Program-made: the position numbers and the translations under genes
Shown here: positions 1 through 9,610 of the stretch, in pieces
Numbering within the stretch: position 1 is the stretch's first letter
Layout: every line of letters starts with the position of its first letter
DNA from: Saprospiraceae bacterium
GTDB lineage: Bacteria > Bacteroidota > Bacteroidia > Chitinophagales > Saprospiraceae
Assembly (NCBI GenBank): GCA_020631355.1
Contig: JAHDHL010000029.1
Coordinates: forward strand, 1 to 60,372
Direction of reading: 5' to 3'
Length of the DNA stretch: 60,372 nucleotides
The notes under the pieces: generated by a model
The model's database searches: none
Told to the model about the DNA's origin: nothing
The model's input: only the letters and a program-made list of their open reading frames with translations

Positions 1-1170
1 AACCATCAGGAAATCGGAAGGAGTTGCAGTTACGAATCCGAAGCTGCCGCCTTGGCGGGTATCCAGGCTACGATGTCAGCGATAGCCCAGTCTAATCATG
101 AGTTGGATGATTATTTATCTTGCGAATTGTATCGGGGGCACGAACGTCTGGAATCCAGTCCTGATTTCAGTACATTCAACCATGAGGGAGAGTATTATTT
201 TGCGATGTTGGATAAGAATGACGATGTATTCTTCCGTAGTGAGGGATATGCATCTGAGAACGGACGGGATAATGGCATCATTTCGGTAATTAAGAATCGG
301 GAAATCGAGAGTCGGTACAAGGTCATTGAAGATGACGAAAAATACTACCTCACACTCAAGGCCGGCAATCATCAGGAAATAGCTAGAAGTTGTGCCTATG
401 ATTCAGAGGCGGCAGCCTTAGCAGCTATGTTCTTCTGGAAAGAGAGAAAGAATAATGCGAATTTGGATGAGTACTTGGAGTGTGAATCCTACAAGAATCA
501 TATCCGATCTGATATACATTCTGATTTCAGTACATTCGATAAGGATGGCGAACATTATTTTGCAATGCTTGATGTGGATGGTGGCGTGATTCTTCGTTCT
601 GAGGGATATACGACCATCAAGGCTAGGAATAATGGTATTCAGTCGGTGGTAAAGAATCGGGAAATAGACGGACGATATACAGTGCTACAGGATGGGCACC
701 ATTACTACGCTATACTTAAGGCAGGTAACCATCAGGAAATCGGTAGGAGTTGCCCATATTTGGATGAGGCTGCAGCCTTGGCAAGTATGACTGCCTGGAT
801 TCCTAGGGAATTATCCGAAGCACCAAAAGCTAAGGAAGATGATTATCTGAAATGTGATGAATATAAGGGACATCAGAGAAGTATCAGTTATCCCGAATTT
901 TCAACATTCGACAAGGATGGTCTACATTACTTTGCTTTATTGAATGATGACGACGAAGTCATATACCGTAGTGAGGGCTACACCAAAATTGCTTCTAGGA
1001 ACAAGGGCATGCGTTCTGTTCTGGAAAATAAGGATAAGGAGGAAAGAAAGTCCATTGTTGAGAAGTTCGGTTATTACTTTGTCATATTGAAAGCTGGTAA
1101 TCATCAGGAAATAGCACGGAGTTGTGCCATGGAAGATGAGAAGGCAGCCTTGCTGCTTTTAGCACCATTG
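1..1170 (+). repeat. Tandem coding repeats, about 360-372 bp, YegP-like units
   Basis: Three complete units and one partial unit lie in frame in the first gene. The signature AGNHQEI(A/G)RSC recurs near 1, 361, 721 and 1093. Unit lengths of about 360 and 372 bases keep the frame, so unit number could vary by recombination without breaking the protein. Confidence 0.85.
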
Positions 1171-2064
1171 GCCGCTGCTGCGGTTCCTATTGTTACAATT
1201 CCCGATTCAGAACCAGAGTCAGAGCCAATTGAAGAAGAAGCATCTCTCGCACCATTGGCTGGTGCGGGTGCTGCAGTTGCAGCTGGAGCAGGTGCATTAG
1301 TGACACCACCACCACCACCACCACCACCACCACTTGACCCAGAGCCAGAGGTTGCAGCTCCGGTCGCGGCAGCGGGAAGTGGATGCCTAGGCGGGCGTTG
1401 GATTTGGTTGTTGTTGGGATTGTTGCTACTCATGGCCTTGCTGTATTTCTTTAGGGGATGTTTCGGTTGTGGAGGTGATGCAGGAATAGTTCCTGGTGGC
1501 ATTGAGGGCGATTCTACATCTACTGCCAGTATCATTCCCCCTGTGGCACCCGTTGCAGCGGATACGGCAGAAATTACAGTAGGTAATGATGCCAATGGTA
1601 TTGGTGCAGAAGAAGATACTGATCCGGAGCCATCCACTGCACCCGAACCCGAACCAGAGGATATCGCTCCTGAGACAAGTAGCCTGCAGTCCATTTATTA
1701 TGATTATAACAAATGGGACCTGAGGACAACATCAATGACCGAATTGGATAAGATGGTGGAAATCCTAAAGGCGAACCCTGAATACAAGGGCGAATTTCTT
1801 GGTCATACCGATTCCAGAGGTACACAGAAATACAATGATAGGTTGTCAAGGAAAAGGGCACAGGAAGCACTCAATTATGTCGCTGGCCAGGGTATTTCCA
1901 GAAGAAGACTTTCTTGGAAGAAATTCAGTGAAAACAGCCCCAAGGCTCAGAATGACTTGGATAATGAACAGAAACTCCAGTTGAATCGTAGGGTAGACCT
2001 AAGGTTATTGAAAGGAAATGATGTTGTGGAGGATACGGAAGAAGATGTGGAGGAAATGAGATAG
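1..2064 (+). CDS. YegP-like (DUF1508) repeat protein with C-terminal OmpA domain, 5' partial
   Basis: The frame is open from base 1, so the start lies outside the window; about 687 residues are visible. The N-terminal half has three near-identical units of about 120 residues (starting near 103, 463 and 838) plus the tail of a fourth at the left edge. Each pairs two YegP-like segments: one with RSEGY and N-x-G-hydrophobic-x-SV, one ending LKAGNHQEIARSC. A run of ten prolines (about 1306-1332) follows, then one membrane helix (about 1396-1452, WIWLLLGLLLLMALLYFF), an acidic Pro/Glu linker and an OmpA peptidoglycan-binding domain (YYDYNKWDL, GHTDSRG, LNRRVDLRLL). The Asp of HTD and Arg of NRR that bind diaminopimelate in this family are present. 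Inference: an inner-membrane protein gripping peptidoglycan by its C-terminus, with cytoplasmic YegP repeats. The ligand of the repeats is unknown. Confidence 0.85.
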   Translation, partial: NHQEIGRSCSYESEAAALAGIQATMSAIAQSNHELDDYLSCELYRGHERLESSPDFSTFNHEGEYYFAMLDKNDDVFFRSEGYASENGRDNGIISVIKNREIESRYKVIEDDEKYYLTLKAGNHQEIARSCAYDSEAAALAAMFFWKERKNNANLDEYLECESYKNHIRSDIHSDFSTFDKDGEHYFAMLDVDGGVILRSEGYTTIKARNNGIQSVVKNREIDGRYTVLQDGHHYYAILKAGNHQEIGRSCPYLDEAAALASMTAWIPRELSEAPKAKEDDYLKCDEYKGHQRSISYPEFSTFDKDGLHYFALLNDDDEVIYRSEGYTKIASRNKGMRSVLENKDKEERKSIVEKFGYYFVILKAGNHQEIARSCAMEDEKAALLLLAPLAAAAVPIVTIPDSEPESEPIEEEASLAPLAGAGAAVAAGAGALVTPPPPPPPPPLDPEPEVAAPVAAAGSGCLGGRWIWLLLGLLLLMALLYFFRGCFGCGGDAGIVPGGIEGDSTSTASIIPPVAPVAADTAEITVGNDANGIGAEEDTDPEPSTAPEPEPEDIAPETSSLQSIYYDYNKWDLRTTSMTELDKMVEILKANPEYKGEFLGHTDSRGTQKYNDRLSRKRAQEALNYVAGQGISRRRLSWKKFSENSPKAQNDLDNEQKLQLNRRVDLRLLKGNDVVEDTEEDVEEMR

Positions 2065-2108
2065 ATTATATTCAATTTGACGAACACCATGCACTTTTAT
2101 AAAAAGTG

Positions 2109-2145
2109 AGGGCTGCAAGGATTATTCCTGCAGCCCTGTTTTTTT
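2109..2145. terminator. Bidirectional terminator between the OmpA gene and purB
   Basis: The arms AGGGCTGCA-A-GG (2109-2120) and CCTGCAGCCCT (2127-2137) form a hairpin. It is followed on the plus strand by eight T. On the minus strand it is followed by CACTTTTT, itself part of a small inverted repeat (about 2092-2108). It overlaps the purB stop and serves convergent genes. Confidence 0.8.
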
Positions 2146-3484
2146 ATGCCCCAAAAACCCCCACATAGTTGGAGGGACTGATTTTGTCCAATTCCTCCTT
2201 GATGGCATCACTGACTTGTAGGGTGGATATGAATGTTTTAATATCTTCCTCTTGAATGGAAGCCTTGCCCCTGGTAAGCTCCTTGAGTGCTTCATACGGT
2301 TTTGGGTATCCCTCCCTGCGTAAGATATTCTGAATGGCTTCTGCGACCACGGCCCAGTTGGCTGCTAGGTCGTCCTTGAATTGTTGTTCGTTCAGAAGTA
2401 ATTTACCCAAACCTTTTTGAATGGATTTGAACGCAATGGTAACATGTCCCAAAGGAACACCCATGTTTCTTAGTACTGTACTGTCAGTCAAGTCCCTTTG
2501 CATTCTTGACACAGGGAGTTTTTCAGCCAAGTGCCCGAATATTGCATTGGCAATACCTAGGTTTCCTTCCGCATTCTCAAAATCTATGGGATTCACCTTG
2601 TGGGGCATGGCAGATGAGCCTACCTCACCCTTGACCACTTTCTGCTTGAAATATTCCATGGCAATGTAAGTCCAGATATCCCTACATAAATCTATAAGGA
2701 TTGTATCGACTCTCATAAGAGCATGGAAAATTGCTGCCATGTTATCATAATGTTGGATTTGAGTAGTGAACTGCGAACGCTCCAATCCTAAGCTATCCTT
2801 AACGAAGTCATTTGCAAAGTCCACCCATTCAATTTCAGGATAAGCAACATGATGGGCATTGAAATTACCTGTCGCACCACCAAATTTGGCCTTGTAAGGC
2901 AATGATTCCAGTTGCGTTTGTTGAACTTCCAATCGTTCCACAAAAACAAGGATTTCCTTACCCAACATCGTCGGAGAGGCAGGTTGGCCATGGGTACGGG
3001 CCAGCATGGGTACATCTTTCCATTCATTGGCCAATCCTCTTAGGGTATCAATGATATTGGATAATTCAGGTAGATACACTTCCTGTATGGCATCCTTTAG
3101 CATCCTTGGTTGGGACGTATTGTTGATGTCTTGTGAAGTCAGGGCAAAATGGATGAATTCCTTGTATTCCGAAATGCCCAATGCATCGAACTGCTCCTTG
3201 ATGAAGTATTCAACAGCCTTGACATCATGATTGGTCACCCTTTCGATATCCTTGATTTTCTGTGCATCATCTGTTGTGAATGACGAAACAATACCATCTA
3301 GTTTTTCCAATGTATCTTTGGGAAAGTTTTCCAATTGGGGCAATGGAATCAGGCACAGTGCCTTGAAATACTCTATCTCTACCCAAACCCTATACTTGAT
3401 AAGGGCGAATTCAGAGAAATAATCTTGAAGCGCTTGGGTCTTGGAAGCGTATCTTCCATCAATTGGAGAAATGGCACGTAGCAT
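2144..3484 (-). CDS. purB: Adenylosuccinate lyase
   Basis: Adenylosuccinate lyase acts twice in purine synthesis: it releases fumarate from SAICAR to give AICAR and from adenylosuccinate to give AMP. The 446-residue product has the PurB N-terminus MLRAISPIDGRYASK, the His region of family motif 1 (TNHDVKAVEYF), the TSQDINNT segment, the ARTHGQPASPT region and the signature loop GSSAMPHKVNPIDFENAEGN. Length fits the E. coli-type enzyme. The start at 3484 is chosen because it aligns with family N-termini and because a -7 promoter box (3518-3525) lies where a longer start at 3520 would have to be. It is a single gene, convergent with the OmpA gene. Confidence 0.96.
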   Translation of the reverse strand: MLRAISPIDGRYASKTQALQDYFSEFALIKYRVWVEIEYFKALCLIPLPQLENFPKDTLEKLDGIVSSFTTDDAQKIKDIERVTNHDVKAVEYFIKEQFDALGISEYKEFIHFALTSQDINNTSQPRMLKDAIQEVYLPELSNIIDTLRGLANEWKDVPMLARTHGQPASPTMLGKEILVFVERLEVQQTQLESLPYKAKFGGATGNFNAHHVAYPEIEWVDFANDFVKDSLGLERSQFTTQIQHYDNMAAIFHALMRVDTILIDLCRDIWTYIAMEYFKQKVVKGEVGSSAMPHKVNPIDFENAEGNLGIANAIFGHLAEKLPVSRMQRDLTDSTVLRNMGVPLGHVTIAFKSIQKGLGKLLLNEQQFKDDLAANWAVVAEAIQNILRREGYPKPYEALKELTRGKASIQEEDIKTFISTLQVSDAIKEELDKISPSNYVGVFGA

Positions 3485-3517
3485 TTGGTATGATATTTCG
3501 TTCAATGTAAAAAAGTG

Positions 3518-3525
3518 CAAAACTA
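3518..3525 (-). promoter_or_regulatory. Candidate -7 box of purB
   Basis: The minus strand reads TAGTTTTG, a match to the Bacteroidota -7 consensus TANNTTTG, 33 bases before the purB ATG. No clear TTTG is found about 20 bases further upstream. Confidence 0.45.
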
Positions 3526-3549
3526 CGAATTCGTATAATAAAACAGGAA

Positions 3550-5247
3550 ATGAGAACCCTCCTAACTATCTTAGTCATATCGGTATTCCCTTTATTTCTT
3601 TCTAATTTGTCTGCTCAGGTCAAATTGAAACTGAATGTAACGGGACAGAAGTCCAACACATCGGCCTATGTAACAGCTTACGCCCAAAAGGATAAGAAAA
3701 CCCTTACCATCAGTCAGGGTAGGGCGAGTCTGGAATTGATTCGCTATGAACAATATATCGTAATGGTTTACCAAAAGGGGCGAAAACCCTTTGCCATGAG
3801 TCTGGATACGGAAAAAGCACCTAGGGAATTAACCGTCAATGTGAATCTGAAACAAGGTACGGTCGAACAAGAAGATTACAGTCCCGCATTACATTATAAG
3901 GGTAGGGGAGGAAGATATGCGGCTCGGGCCTTTGATTTGGATGAAGTATCTGATAAACCGAAATGTGGTGCATTAATGCAGGAAGCAAATGAGGAAATCA
4001 GAAAGTTCTATGCCAAGGGAAGTATGCCAAGGATTACCAAGTCTAGGTCGGGGTTCAAGGATGATTCGGCCATGCGTAAGACAGAACATCAGATTGGTCA
4101 GGATATCTATAAGTTACTTGGAAAGAAAAGAGCTCTGGAGTTGGATTTGGAAAGATTGAATGAAATTGGGGCCAAGGAGATTTTTCCCGATGCCAGCCCG
4201 CAAACCAAGAAGGATGCTTGTAGCCATAACCTCAAGATATTGAGGCGGGAGAAACAGTTCTACGAAGTGAGTTACAAATTGGCTCAAAGTGAATTGGATA
4301 AGGTGGAGGTAGCCATGAATAAGGCAGTGAAGAAAGGTTTGGATTCCCCAGGTAAGGAATTGGCTAAATCAAGGAAGAAGCTTGAAATGGCCAGGCAATT
4401 GTTCGAAGCCGCTGATTTGAATTATAAGAATAAGAAAGCGGATTGCTGGGAATTGGAATTGAGATTGGATTTGGAACAAACCCTTGATTCCAAGGAAAAG
4501 GCACTATTGGAAATAGAAATCAATAATGTAAGGCTTTACCAGCGAAAACAGAATGCCAAGCGATTGTATAGTATTCATAATAAGATGGCAATGGATGTAA
4601 CTGAACGGGACCGCCAGGTCCAATTGGCCAAAGCGCAGAAGTTTGTATCGGATCATGCCAAGGCCAGGGTCGCCATAACACAGAATAAGCTGAAAAAACT
4701 CATGATAAAGGATAACGGAACCGGTAGCCAGAAAAGTCAACTGGGAATCATGAGGCGTGAATTGGTTAAGAATGAGGAATTGGCATTCCAGGCGGAAATG
4801 GGATACTTGGAACACATGTGGCACCTCAGGACAGTCAAGGATTTGGATGGTGATTTTGTGGATGACCTTTTCTTGCGTCAATCTAAATTGTATGACCTTG
4901 AAAAATTACCGGACCGCAACAAGCCGGAGGATTTCGTGGAGGGATATGACCCCAATAGTTCTATCATGGAACAGGCAGAGGCACTCTTTAATAGTTTCGT
5001 CGAATTGAATGAAAAAGAGGATGACAGAGGAAAGGTACAGGAAGTGGAGTTCAAGGATGATTACTATGAAATCGTCGTTAGTCCCAATGGTGCCAAATCC
5101 TATTATAAGAACAATAAACCCATTACAAGTCTGACTTACCGATTCGAAACCATCAAGAAATTCGGAGAATTCCTGCAGAATATCCGCATAGAGGAAGAAA
5201 AGAGAAAACGCTTCCTGGATTTCTTCAGAAAACGGACCGAATTCTAA
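3550..5247 (+). CDS. Secreted coiled-coil protein of unknown function
   Basis: I do not recognise this family. The 565-residue product begins with a signal peptide (about 1-23, ending NLSAQ). Residues 23-95 look beta-rich, like a small adhesin or carboxypeptidase-regulatory fold. Residues 135-450 are mostly charged helix rich in Lys, Glu and Leu, suited to long coiled coils. The tail (about 490-565) has a short beta section with YYEIVVSPNGAKSYYK and ends in a basic helix. No membrane helix, lipobox or sorting domain is visible, so a periplasmic location is likely. It lies 350 bp upstream of a PorP/SprF gene but has its own terminator, so a role in type IX secretion or gliding is only a guess from position. 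Confidence 0.7.
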   Translation: MRTLLTILVISVFPLFLSNLSAQVKLKLNVTGQKSNTSAYVTAYAQKDKKTLTISQGRASLELIRYEQYIVMVYQKGRKPFAMSLDTEKAPRELTVNVNLKQGTVEQEDYSPALHYKGRGGRYAARAFDLDEVSDKPKCGALMQEANEEIRKFYAKGSMPRITKSRSGFKDDSAMRKTEHQIGQDIYKLLGKKRALELDLERLNEIGAKEIFPDASPQTKKDACSHNLKILRREKQFYEVSYKLAQSELDKVEVAMNKAVKKGLDSPGKELAKSRKKLEMARQLFEAADLNYKNKKADCWELELRLDLEQTLDSKEKALLEIEINNVRLYQRKQNAKRLYSIHNKMAMDVTERDRQVQLAKAQKFVSDHAKARVAITQNKLKKLMIKDNGTGSQKSQLGIMRRELVKNEELAFQAEMGYLEHMWHLRTVKDLDGDFVDDLFLRQSKLYDLEKLPDRNKPEDFVEGYDPNSSIMEQAEALFNSFVELNEKEDDRGKVQEVEFKDDYYEIVVSPNGAKSYYKNNKPITSLTYRFETIKKFGEFLQNIRIEEEKRKRFLDFFRKRTEF

Positions 5248-5595
5248 ATCTAGCTTAGGATTCAAGCCGATGGAATGAGGCCCAGTAACATACCGAAAAT
5301 GTTATTGGGCCTCATCATTTTGTACCGATACTGCTTTATAACGCATTATAAATATGTTAAAATTTGCTATTGAATAAGCAATATATTCAAGATTGTTCTC
5401 ATATGGCAACATTTTTGAATCTGTCTCAATAACACTAACGACGCTATACAGGAGTAGAAAACATTACTATTACTCTCCCACACTCATCTCGATTTCAAAT
5501 CACTGAATTTAAGTTAAAATCATATTTATTAATTTATAATATGATGTTTAGCATGGTTTTTGGAAACAGCATTGTATATGCTGAAATATTATAAT
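5248..5595. other. Intergenic region with terminator and AT-rich leader
   Basis: It contains the hairpin at 5276-5321 and then about 270 bases of AT-rich DNA before the PorP/SprF start. There is a weak hairpin TTGCT...AGCAA near 5377. No tRNA, small gene or convincing -33/-7 pair was found, although the porP promoter must lie here. Confidence 0.5.
5276..5321 (+). terminator. Terminator after the coiled-coil gene
   Basis: The arms TGAGGCCCAGTAACAT (5276-5291) and ATGTTATTGGGCCTCA (5299-5314) pair along their whole length with one G-T wobble. A moderately T-rich stretch (TCATTTTGT) follows. Confidence 0.75.
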
Positions 5596-6636
5596 ATGAG
5601 GGCTACGTTACTATCAAGGAACATATTACATACTACTATTTTTTGCCTAGGGTTAATCTTCCTGTCTTTTATGGCAAAAGGACAGACAGATGCCATGTTC
5701 ACAAAATACATGTTCAATCAACTCAGTTACAATCCGGCCTATGCAGGGAGTAAGGAGTATCTGAGTATGAATGTCATTCACAGAACCCAGTGGTTGGGTG
5801 TGAAAGGAGCACCGCATTCGCAGACTTTCACAGTCCATACTCCAATGAAAGGTTTCGACCGTTTGGGATTCGGATTGAGCATTATCAATCAGAATGTAGG
5901 AAGCAGTCAGGCCCTCACTGCTAATCTCAGCTATGCCTACAGAATCAGATTGGGAGAAAGCCCCTATGCAGGAACCATTGCTGTTGGGATGCAGGGAGGA
6001 ATGACCAATTGGAGAGCCAATCTTACCGATTTGGATGTCTACAATACTACCGATGAGGCATTCTCCGAACAGTTCCCCAGCTTTTGGCTTCCCAATTTCG
6101 GATTCGGAATTTACTATTATTCCCAATACTATTTTGTTGGAATCTCATCTCCTAATCTGTTGGAATATGACCTGAGGGATAAGGATGTCACAACAGACCG
6201 TAATGCAAGGACATTCAGGCATTACTACCTCACTGCGGGTGGAGCCATTCCCATCAAGGGAGATGACCTCGTATTCAAACCCATGATTATGGTCCGGAGT
6301 GCGGCCCTATTCTCAAAATTCAAGAATGAGGAAAACGAATATAATTCATATGGAACGCCTACGGAGTTCAATATCGACTTATCTTTTTTTATGATGAAAA
6401 CGCTTTGGGTGGGTGCTGCATACCGTTCTTCGATAGAACATTTCACCGGAACGAGCTCTTTTGACTCCGTTGACGTATGGGCGGCATACTATTTGAAGAA
6501 AGGTTTAAGAGTAGGTGTTGCCTATGATTATACCCTTACTGAAATCCAGAGGCCATCAAAGGCTTCTTTCGAGGTCATGTTGGGATATGAATTCAATACA
6601 TCTACTTCAAAAACGTATTCACCAAGATATTTCTAA
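5596..6636 (+). CDS. PorP/SprF family type IX secretion outer-membrane protein
   Basis: PorP/SprF proteins are outer-membrane beta-barrels linked to the type IX secretion system; in Porphyromonas PorP binds PorE, and in Flavobacterium SprF is needed for secretion of the adhesin SprB. The 346-residue product has a signal peptide (to about residue 35, FMAKGQ) and the family N-terminal signature of the mature protein, MFTKYMFNQLSYNPAYAGS, followed by the HRTQWLGVKGAPHSQ strand. The rest is alternating beta-strand sequence with an aromatic end (SPRYF). ATG 5596 is preferred to upstream TTG or ATG codons because it gives a standard signal peptide. Two PorE-like genes follow directly, so this is probably a PorP-PorE operon. 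Confidence 0.92.
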   Translation: MRATLLSRNILHTTIFCLGLIFLSFMAKGQTDAMFTKYMFNQLSYNPAYAGSKEYLSMNVIHRTQWLGVKGAPHSQTFTVHTPMKGFDRLGFGLSIINQNVGSSQALTANLSYAYRIRLGESPYAGTIAVGMQGGMTNWRANLTDLDVYNTTDEAFSEQFPSFWLPNFGFGIYYYSQYYFVGISSPNLLEYDLRDKDVTTDRNARTFRHYYLTAGGAIPIKGDDLVFKPMIMVRSAALFSKFKNEENEYNSYGTPTEFNIDLSFFMMKTLWVGAAYRSSIEHFTGTSSFDSVDVWAAYYLKKGLRVGVAYDYTLTEIQRPSKASFEVMLGYEFNTSTSKTYSPRYF

Positions 6637-6682
6637 TCCATATTCATAAATCCAATACATCTAATCTTATTAAAATTTTGCT

Positions 6683-9091
6683 ATGATGAAACAATATATC
6701 TTAATACTAGGTGCTTTCATCCTGACCATCGGAGCTGTTTCCGCCCAAACTTCCAAAATAAAAAGGGCGCATAAGGCATTCGAAGATTTGAATTATCAGG
6801 AAGCCATTGATTTGTACAGTCAAGTCTTGAGTAAACAGGATGACGCGCAAGCAAAGATTAATATTGCTGAGTGCTACAGGAAAGTGAGCAATACACAAGA
6901 AGCTGAGTATTGGTACGGTCAGGTTGTGAATCTGGCTGAATCCGAGGCTGTCCATAAGTTATTCTATGGCCAAATGCTACAGACGAATGGAAAATGTGAT
7001 CTGGCCAAGGAATGGTACAAGAAATATGTGGAGGAAGTCCCGGATGACTTGCGGGGACAATACCTCGTCAGGGCTTGCGATTATGAGGAGGAACTCATGA
7101 CCAAGAACGAGGGCGTATACGAAATAGAACATATGCCTTTCAACACCAACCTGGATGATTTCAGTCCTAATATCTATGGTGACGGAGTGGTTTATGCTTC
7201 TGAATATAGGGATGCCGGTGTGGCAATCAAGAGAGCGCATACATGGACGGGTAATCCTTTCTTGGAATTGTTCTACGTTACGAGGAATAGAACCAAGAGT
7301 AAGACCAAGGAGTACGAATATGAATATGGTTCGGCTGATAAGTTCTCAAGCCGATTGAATTCCAAGTATCACGATGCTGCCGTTACATTCAATAGTGACG
7401 AATCAGAAATCTATTTCACCAGAAATAATATCGTGGATGGAAGAACAGGTAGGGATGATGACGGTGCTATCCGTTTGAAGATATTCTCCGCACAAAATAA
7501 TGGAGGGTCTGCTTGGTCCAATATCGAGGGACTGCCTTTTAATTCTGATGAATATTCAGTAGCTCACCCTGCATTATCCATTGATGGCGAAAAATTATAC
7601 TTCGCTTCCGATATGCCGGGCGGATTCGGAGGAATGGATTTATATGTAACAGAACAGGATAACGGAAGATGGGGCCCACCTGTCAATCTAGGTCCTGGTA
7701 TCAATACAGAGGGACATGAGGTATTCCCTTATGTTTCCAAGGATAACAAATTCTATTTTGCATCTGATGGACATGTTGGATTGGGTGGGTTGGACATCTA
7801 CTACATGGTCATTCAGGATAATGAGGAATTCGGGGAAATTACCAATATGGGATTCCCAATCAATACCATTTCGGATGATTTCGGAATCGTATTGCATGAA
7901 GATGGAAAATTCGGTTACTTCTCATCTGATAGGGATGGTGGCCTAGGTGGTGATGATATCTATTCATTCACCAAGATGGCTGCTCCTGTAAGATTGTTCG
8001 TATATGACGAGGAAACAGGTACTGGTATCGAAAGTGCCAAGGTCATCAATGAATGTACTGGTACGGAATTTACAACCAATTCTGCCGGATTCGTGGAATT
8101 CGATCAGAAGATTGGTGTTTGTTGTAATTTCGTGGCGAATGCCGAAACCTACTTGGAGAATGCCAAGGAAGGTTGTACCATTGACTTGGAAGATGGAGAG
8201 GGAGTCATCGTTGAGATACCGTTGAAACGGCCTTTGGAATTCGATATCGAAGGTATCGTTTATGATGAGGATGCAAAACAACCCATTCCTTTCGCTACGG
8301 TAGAATTGGTTCCTACGGAATGTGCAGACATGAATCCGCAGACCGTAACAGCTGATGATAAGGGATATTACTATTTCAAATTGGATAAGGCTTGTTGTTA
8401 TGAGTTGAAAGCATCCAATGATCCGAAGTATACCCCAACGCGTTCTAAGGAAAGATGTACAAAAGGACTAACGGAAAGCCAGACGCTTAAGCAGGACTTA
8501 GCATTGAAGCTAGTTCCTCCTCCGACACCAACACCTCCTCCTGCGTCCGTTGCGACTACAACACAACCAAGACCGGGTAACAATCCGAACCCAGCCATTG
8601 CCCAGACAGGTGTAACCACCTTGCAGGAATTCGGTGAGGGTAGAACACCCGGAACGTATCTGATACATATTTACTATGACTTCGACCAATCCTATATCAG
8701 AGAGGATGCTATCGAGGAGTTGACAAGATTGTACAATCTATTGTTGGATAATCCATCATATGTCGTGGAAATCGGATCCCATACCGATTCAAGGGGCTCA
8801 CACAGTTATAATCATAGATTATCCCAAAGAAGAGCGGAATCCGTGGTTCGTTGGCTAAAGGATAAGGGTATCCCCGGACAAAGGATGAAACCCAAAGGAT
8901 ATGGTGAAACCATCAATGTGAATAATTGTGCGAATAATGTACCTTGTTCAGAAGAAGAACACCAATGGAACAGAAGAACGGAATTCAAGATTCTTGGCTA
9001 CTTGGATCCGAATGGAGATTACAATAATGTAGTGGAATCCGAAAAACCCAACAGGGTTAAGGTAGATGCCTGTCAAGGATGTCCATTCTAG
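6683..9091 (+). CDS. PorE-like protein: TPR, PD40 propeller, regulatory-like domains, OmpA
   Basis: The domain order matches PorE of the type IX secretion system, which joins the PorP-side complex to peptidoglycan. The 802-residue product has a signal peptide (to about 22, VSAQ), TPR helices (about 28-150) and PD40 blades (about 160-430; YFASDMPGGFGGMDLYV, YFASDGHVGLGGLDIY, YFSSDRDGGLGGDDIYSF). Two carboxypeptidase-regulatory-like beta-sandwiches (about 435-610), a Pro-rich linker and an OmpA domain (about 655-775; YYDFDQSYIR, SHTDSRG, NRRTEF) follow. A Cys pair lies inside OmpA (NNCANNVPCSE) and the protein ends in CQGCPF. It starts 46 bases after porP. There is no lipobox, so it is taken as a soluble periplasmic protein. 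Confidence 0.92.
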   Translation: MMKQYILILGAFILTIGAVSAQTSKIKRAHKAFEDLNYQEAIDLYSQVLSKQDDAQAKINIAECYRKVSNTQEAEYWYGQVVNLAESEAVHKLFYGQMLQTNGKCDLAKEWYKKYVEEVPDDLRGQYLVRACDYEEELMTKNEGVYEIEHMPFNTNLDDFSPNIYGDGVVYASEYRDAGVAIKRAHTWTGNPFLELFYVTRNRTKSKTKEYEYEYGSADKFSSRLNSKYHDAAVTFNSDESEIYFTRNNIVDGRTGRDDDGAIRLKIFSAQNNGGSAWSNIEGLPFNSDEYSVAHPALSIDGEKLYFASDMPGGFGGMDLYVTEQDNGRWGPPVNLGPGINTEGHEVFPYVSKDNKFYFASDGHVGLGGLDIYYMVIQDNEEFGEITNMGFPINTISDDFGIVLHEDGKFGYFSSDRDGGLGGDDIYSFTKMAAPVRLFVYDEETGTGIESAKVINECTGTEFTTNSAGFVEFDQKIGVCCNFVANAETYLENAKEGCTIDLEDGEGVIVEIPLKRPLEFDIEGIVYDEDAKQPIPFATVELVPTECADMNPQTVTADDKGYYYFKLDKACCYELKASNDPKYTPTRSKERCTKGLTESQTLKQDLALKLVPPPTPTPPPASVATTTQPRPGNNPNPAIAQTGVTTLQEFGEGRTPGTYLIHIYYDFDQSYIREDAIEELTRLYNLLLDNPSYVVEIGSHTDSRGSHSYNHRLSQRRAESVVRWLKDKGIPGQRMKPKGYGETINVNNCANNVPCSEEEHQWNRRTEFKILGYLDPNGDYNNVVESEKPNRVKVDACQGCPF

Positions 9092-9610
9092 TACAGTAGA
9101 GTATATATTATAATAAAAAGTATGTGAGGGATAAGGCGTTAATGTTGCGCTTTATCCCTTATTTTTTTCTTATTTTGTGATGATTATCAAGATTTTATCT
9201 TGTTCGCATGACCATGGAGTTGAATTGGACAGCGTGATTTTGGATAAAAAAGGAACCAACTTCATCTGGTTTTTGGTGCCTGATTATGAGTCTTTCCCCC
9301 CGATGCTCATTTATCCAAAAGCTGTCTGGTGACTCCTATTTTTATTTAGAGTAAATTGGAATTAAATGAATCATATCTATTGATGCGATCTGAAAATCGC
9401 TCATGTATGATTGAAGGATTGTATTTGTCAGTCATTAACTTAATTTCAGTAATAATCTAAAATCATACTTTTTTGTACTATCTCTTGAAAAACAAGGGTT
9501 AATTGATATGAAAAATGATGATTTGAATCGAGCTGTTAGGAAATCTTGGTATGTTATTTGAAAAACACTAATATAAGTTTATCGTTATTTATTAAAAAAA
9601 GACTACTGCT
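9092..9610. other. Long intergenic region between the PorE-like paralogs
   Basis: It holds a strong terminator (9127-9168) and then about 440 bases of AT-rich sequence. An open frame of 50 codons runs 9180-9332, beginning MIIKILSCSHDHG and ending YPKAVW. It has no ribosome-binding site, signal peptide or recognisable homology, so I do not call it a gene. No RNA gene was recognised. The length suggests the second PorE paralog has its own promoter. Confidence 0.5.
9127..9168 (+). terminator. Terminator after the first PorE-like gene
   Basis: The arms AGGGATAAGGCG (9127-9138) and CGCTTTATCCCT (9148-9159) pair with wobble, followed by TATTTTTTT. It closes the porP-porE transcript. Confidence 0.85.

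Noticed and set aside
1104-1694. Long minus-strand frame opposite the proline-rich part of the OmpA gene
   Set aside because: It mirrors the CCA/GCA-rich codons of the real gene; the product is low-complexity Gly/Ser/Ala.
9180-9332. Open frame of 50 codons between the PorE-like paralogs
   Set aside because: No ribosome-binding site, no recognisable sequence features and it begins just after a terminator; more likely chance.
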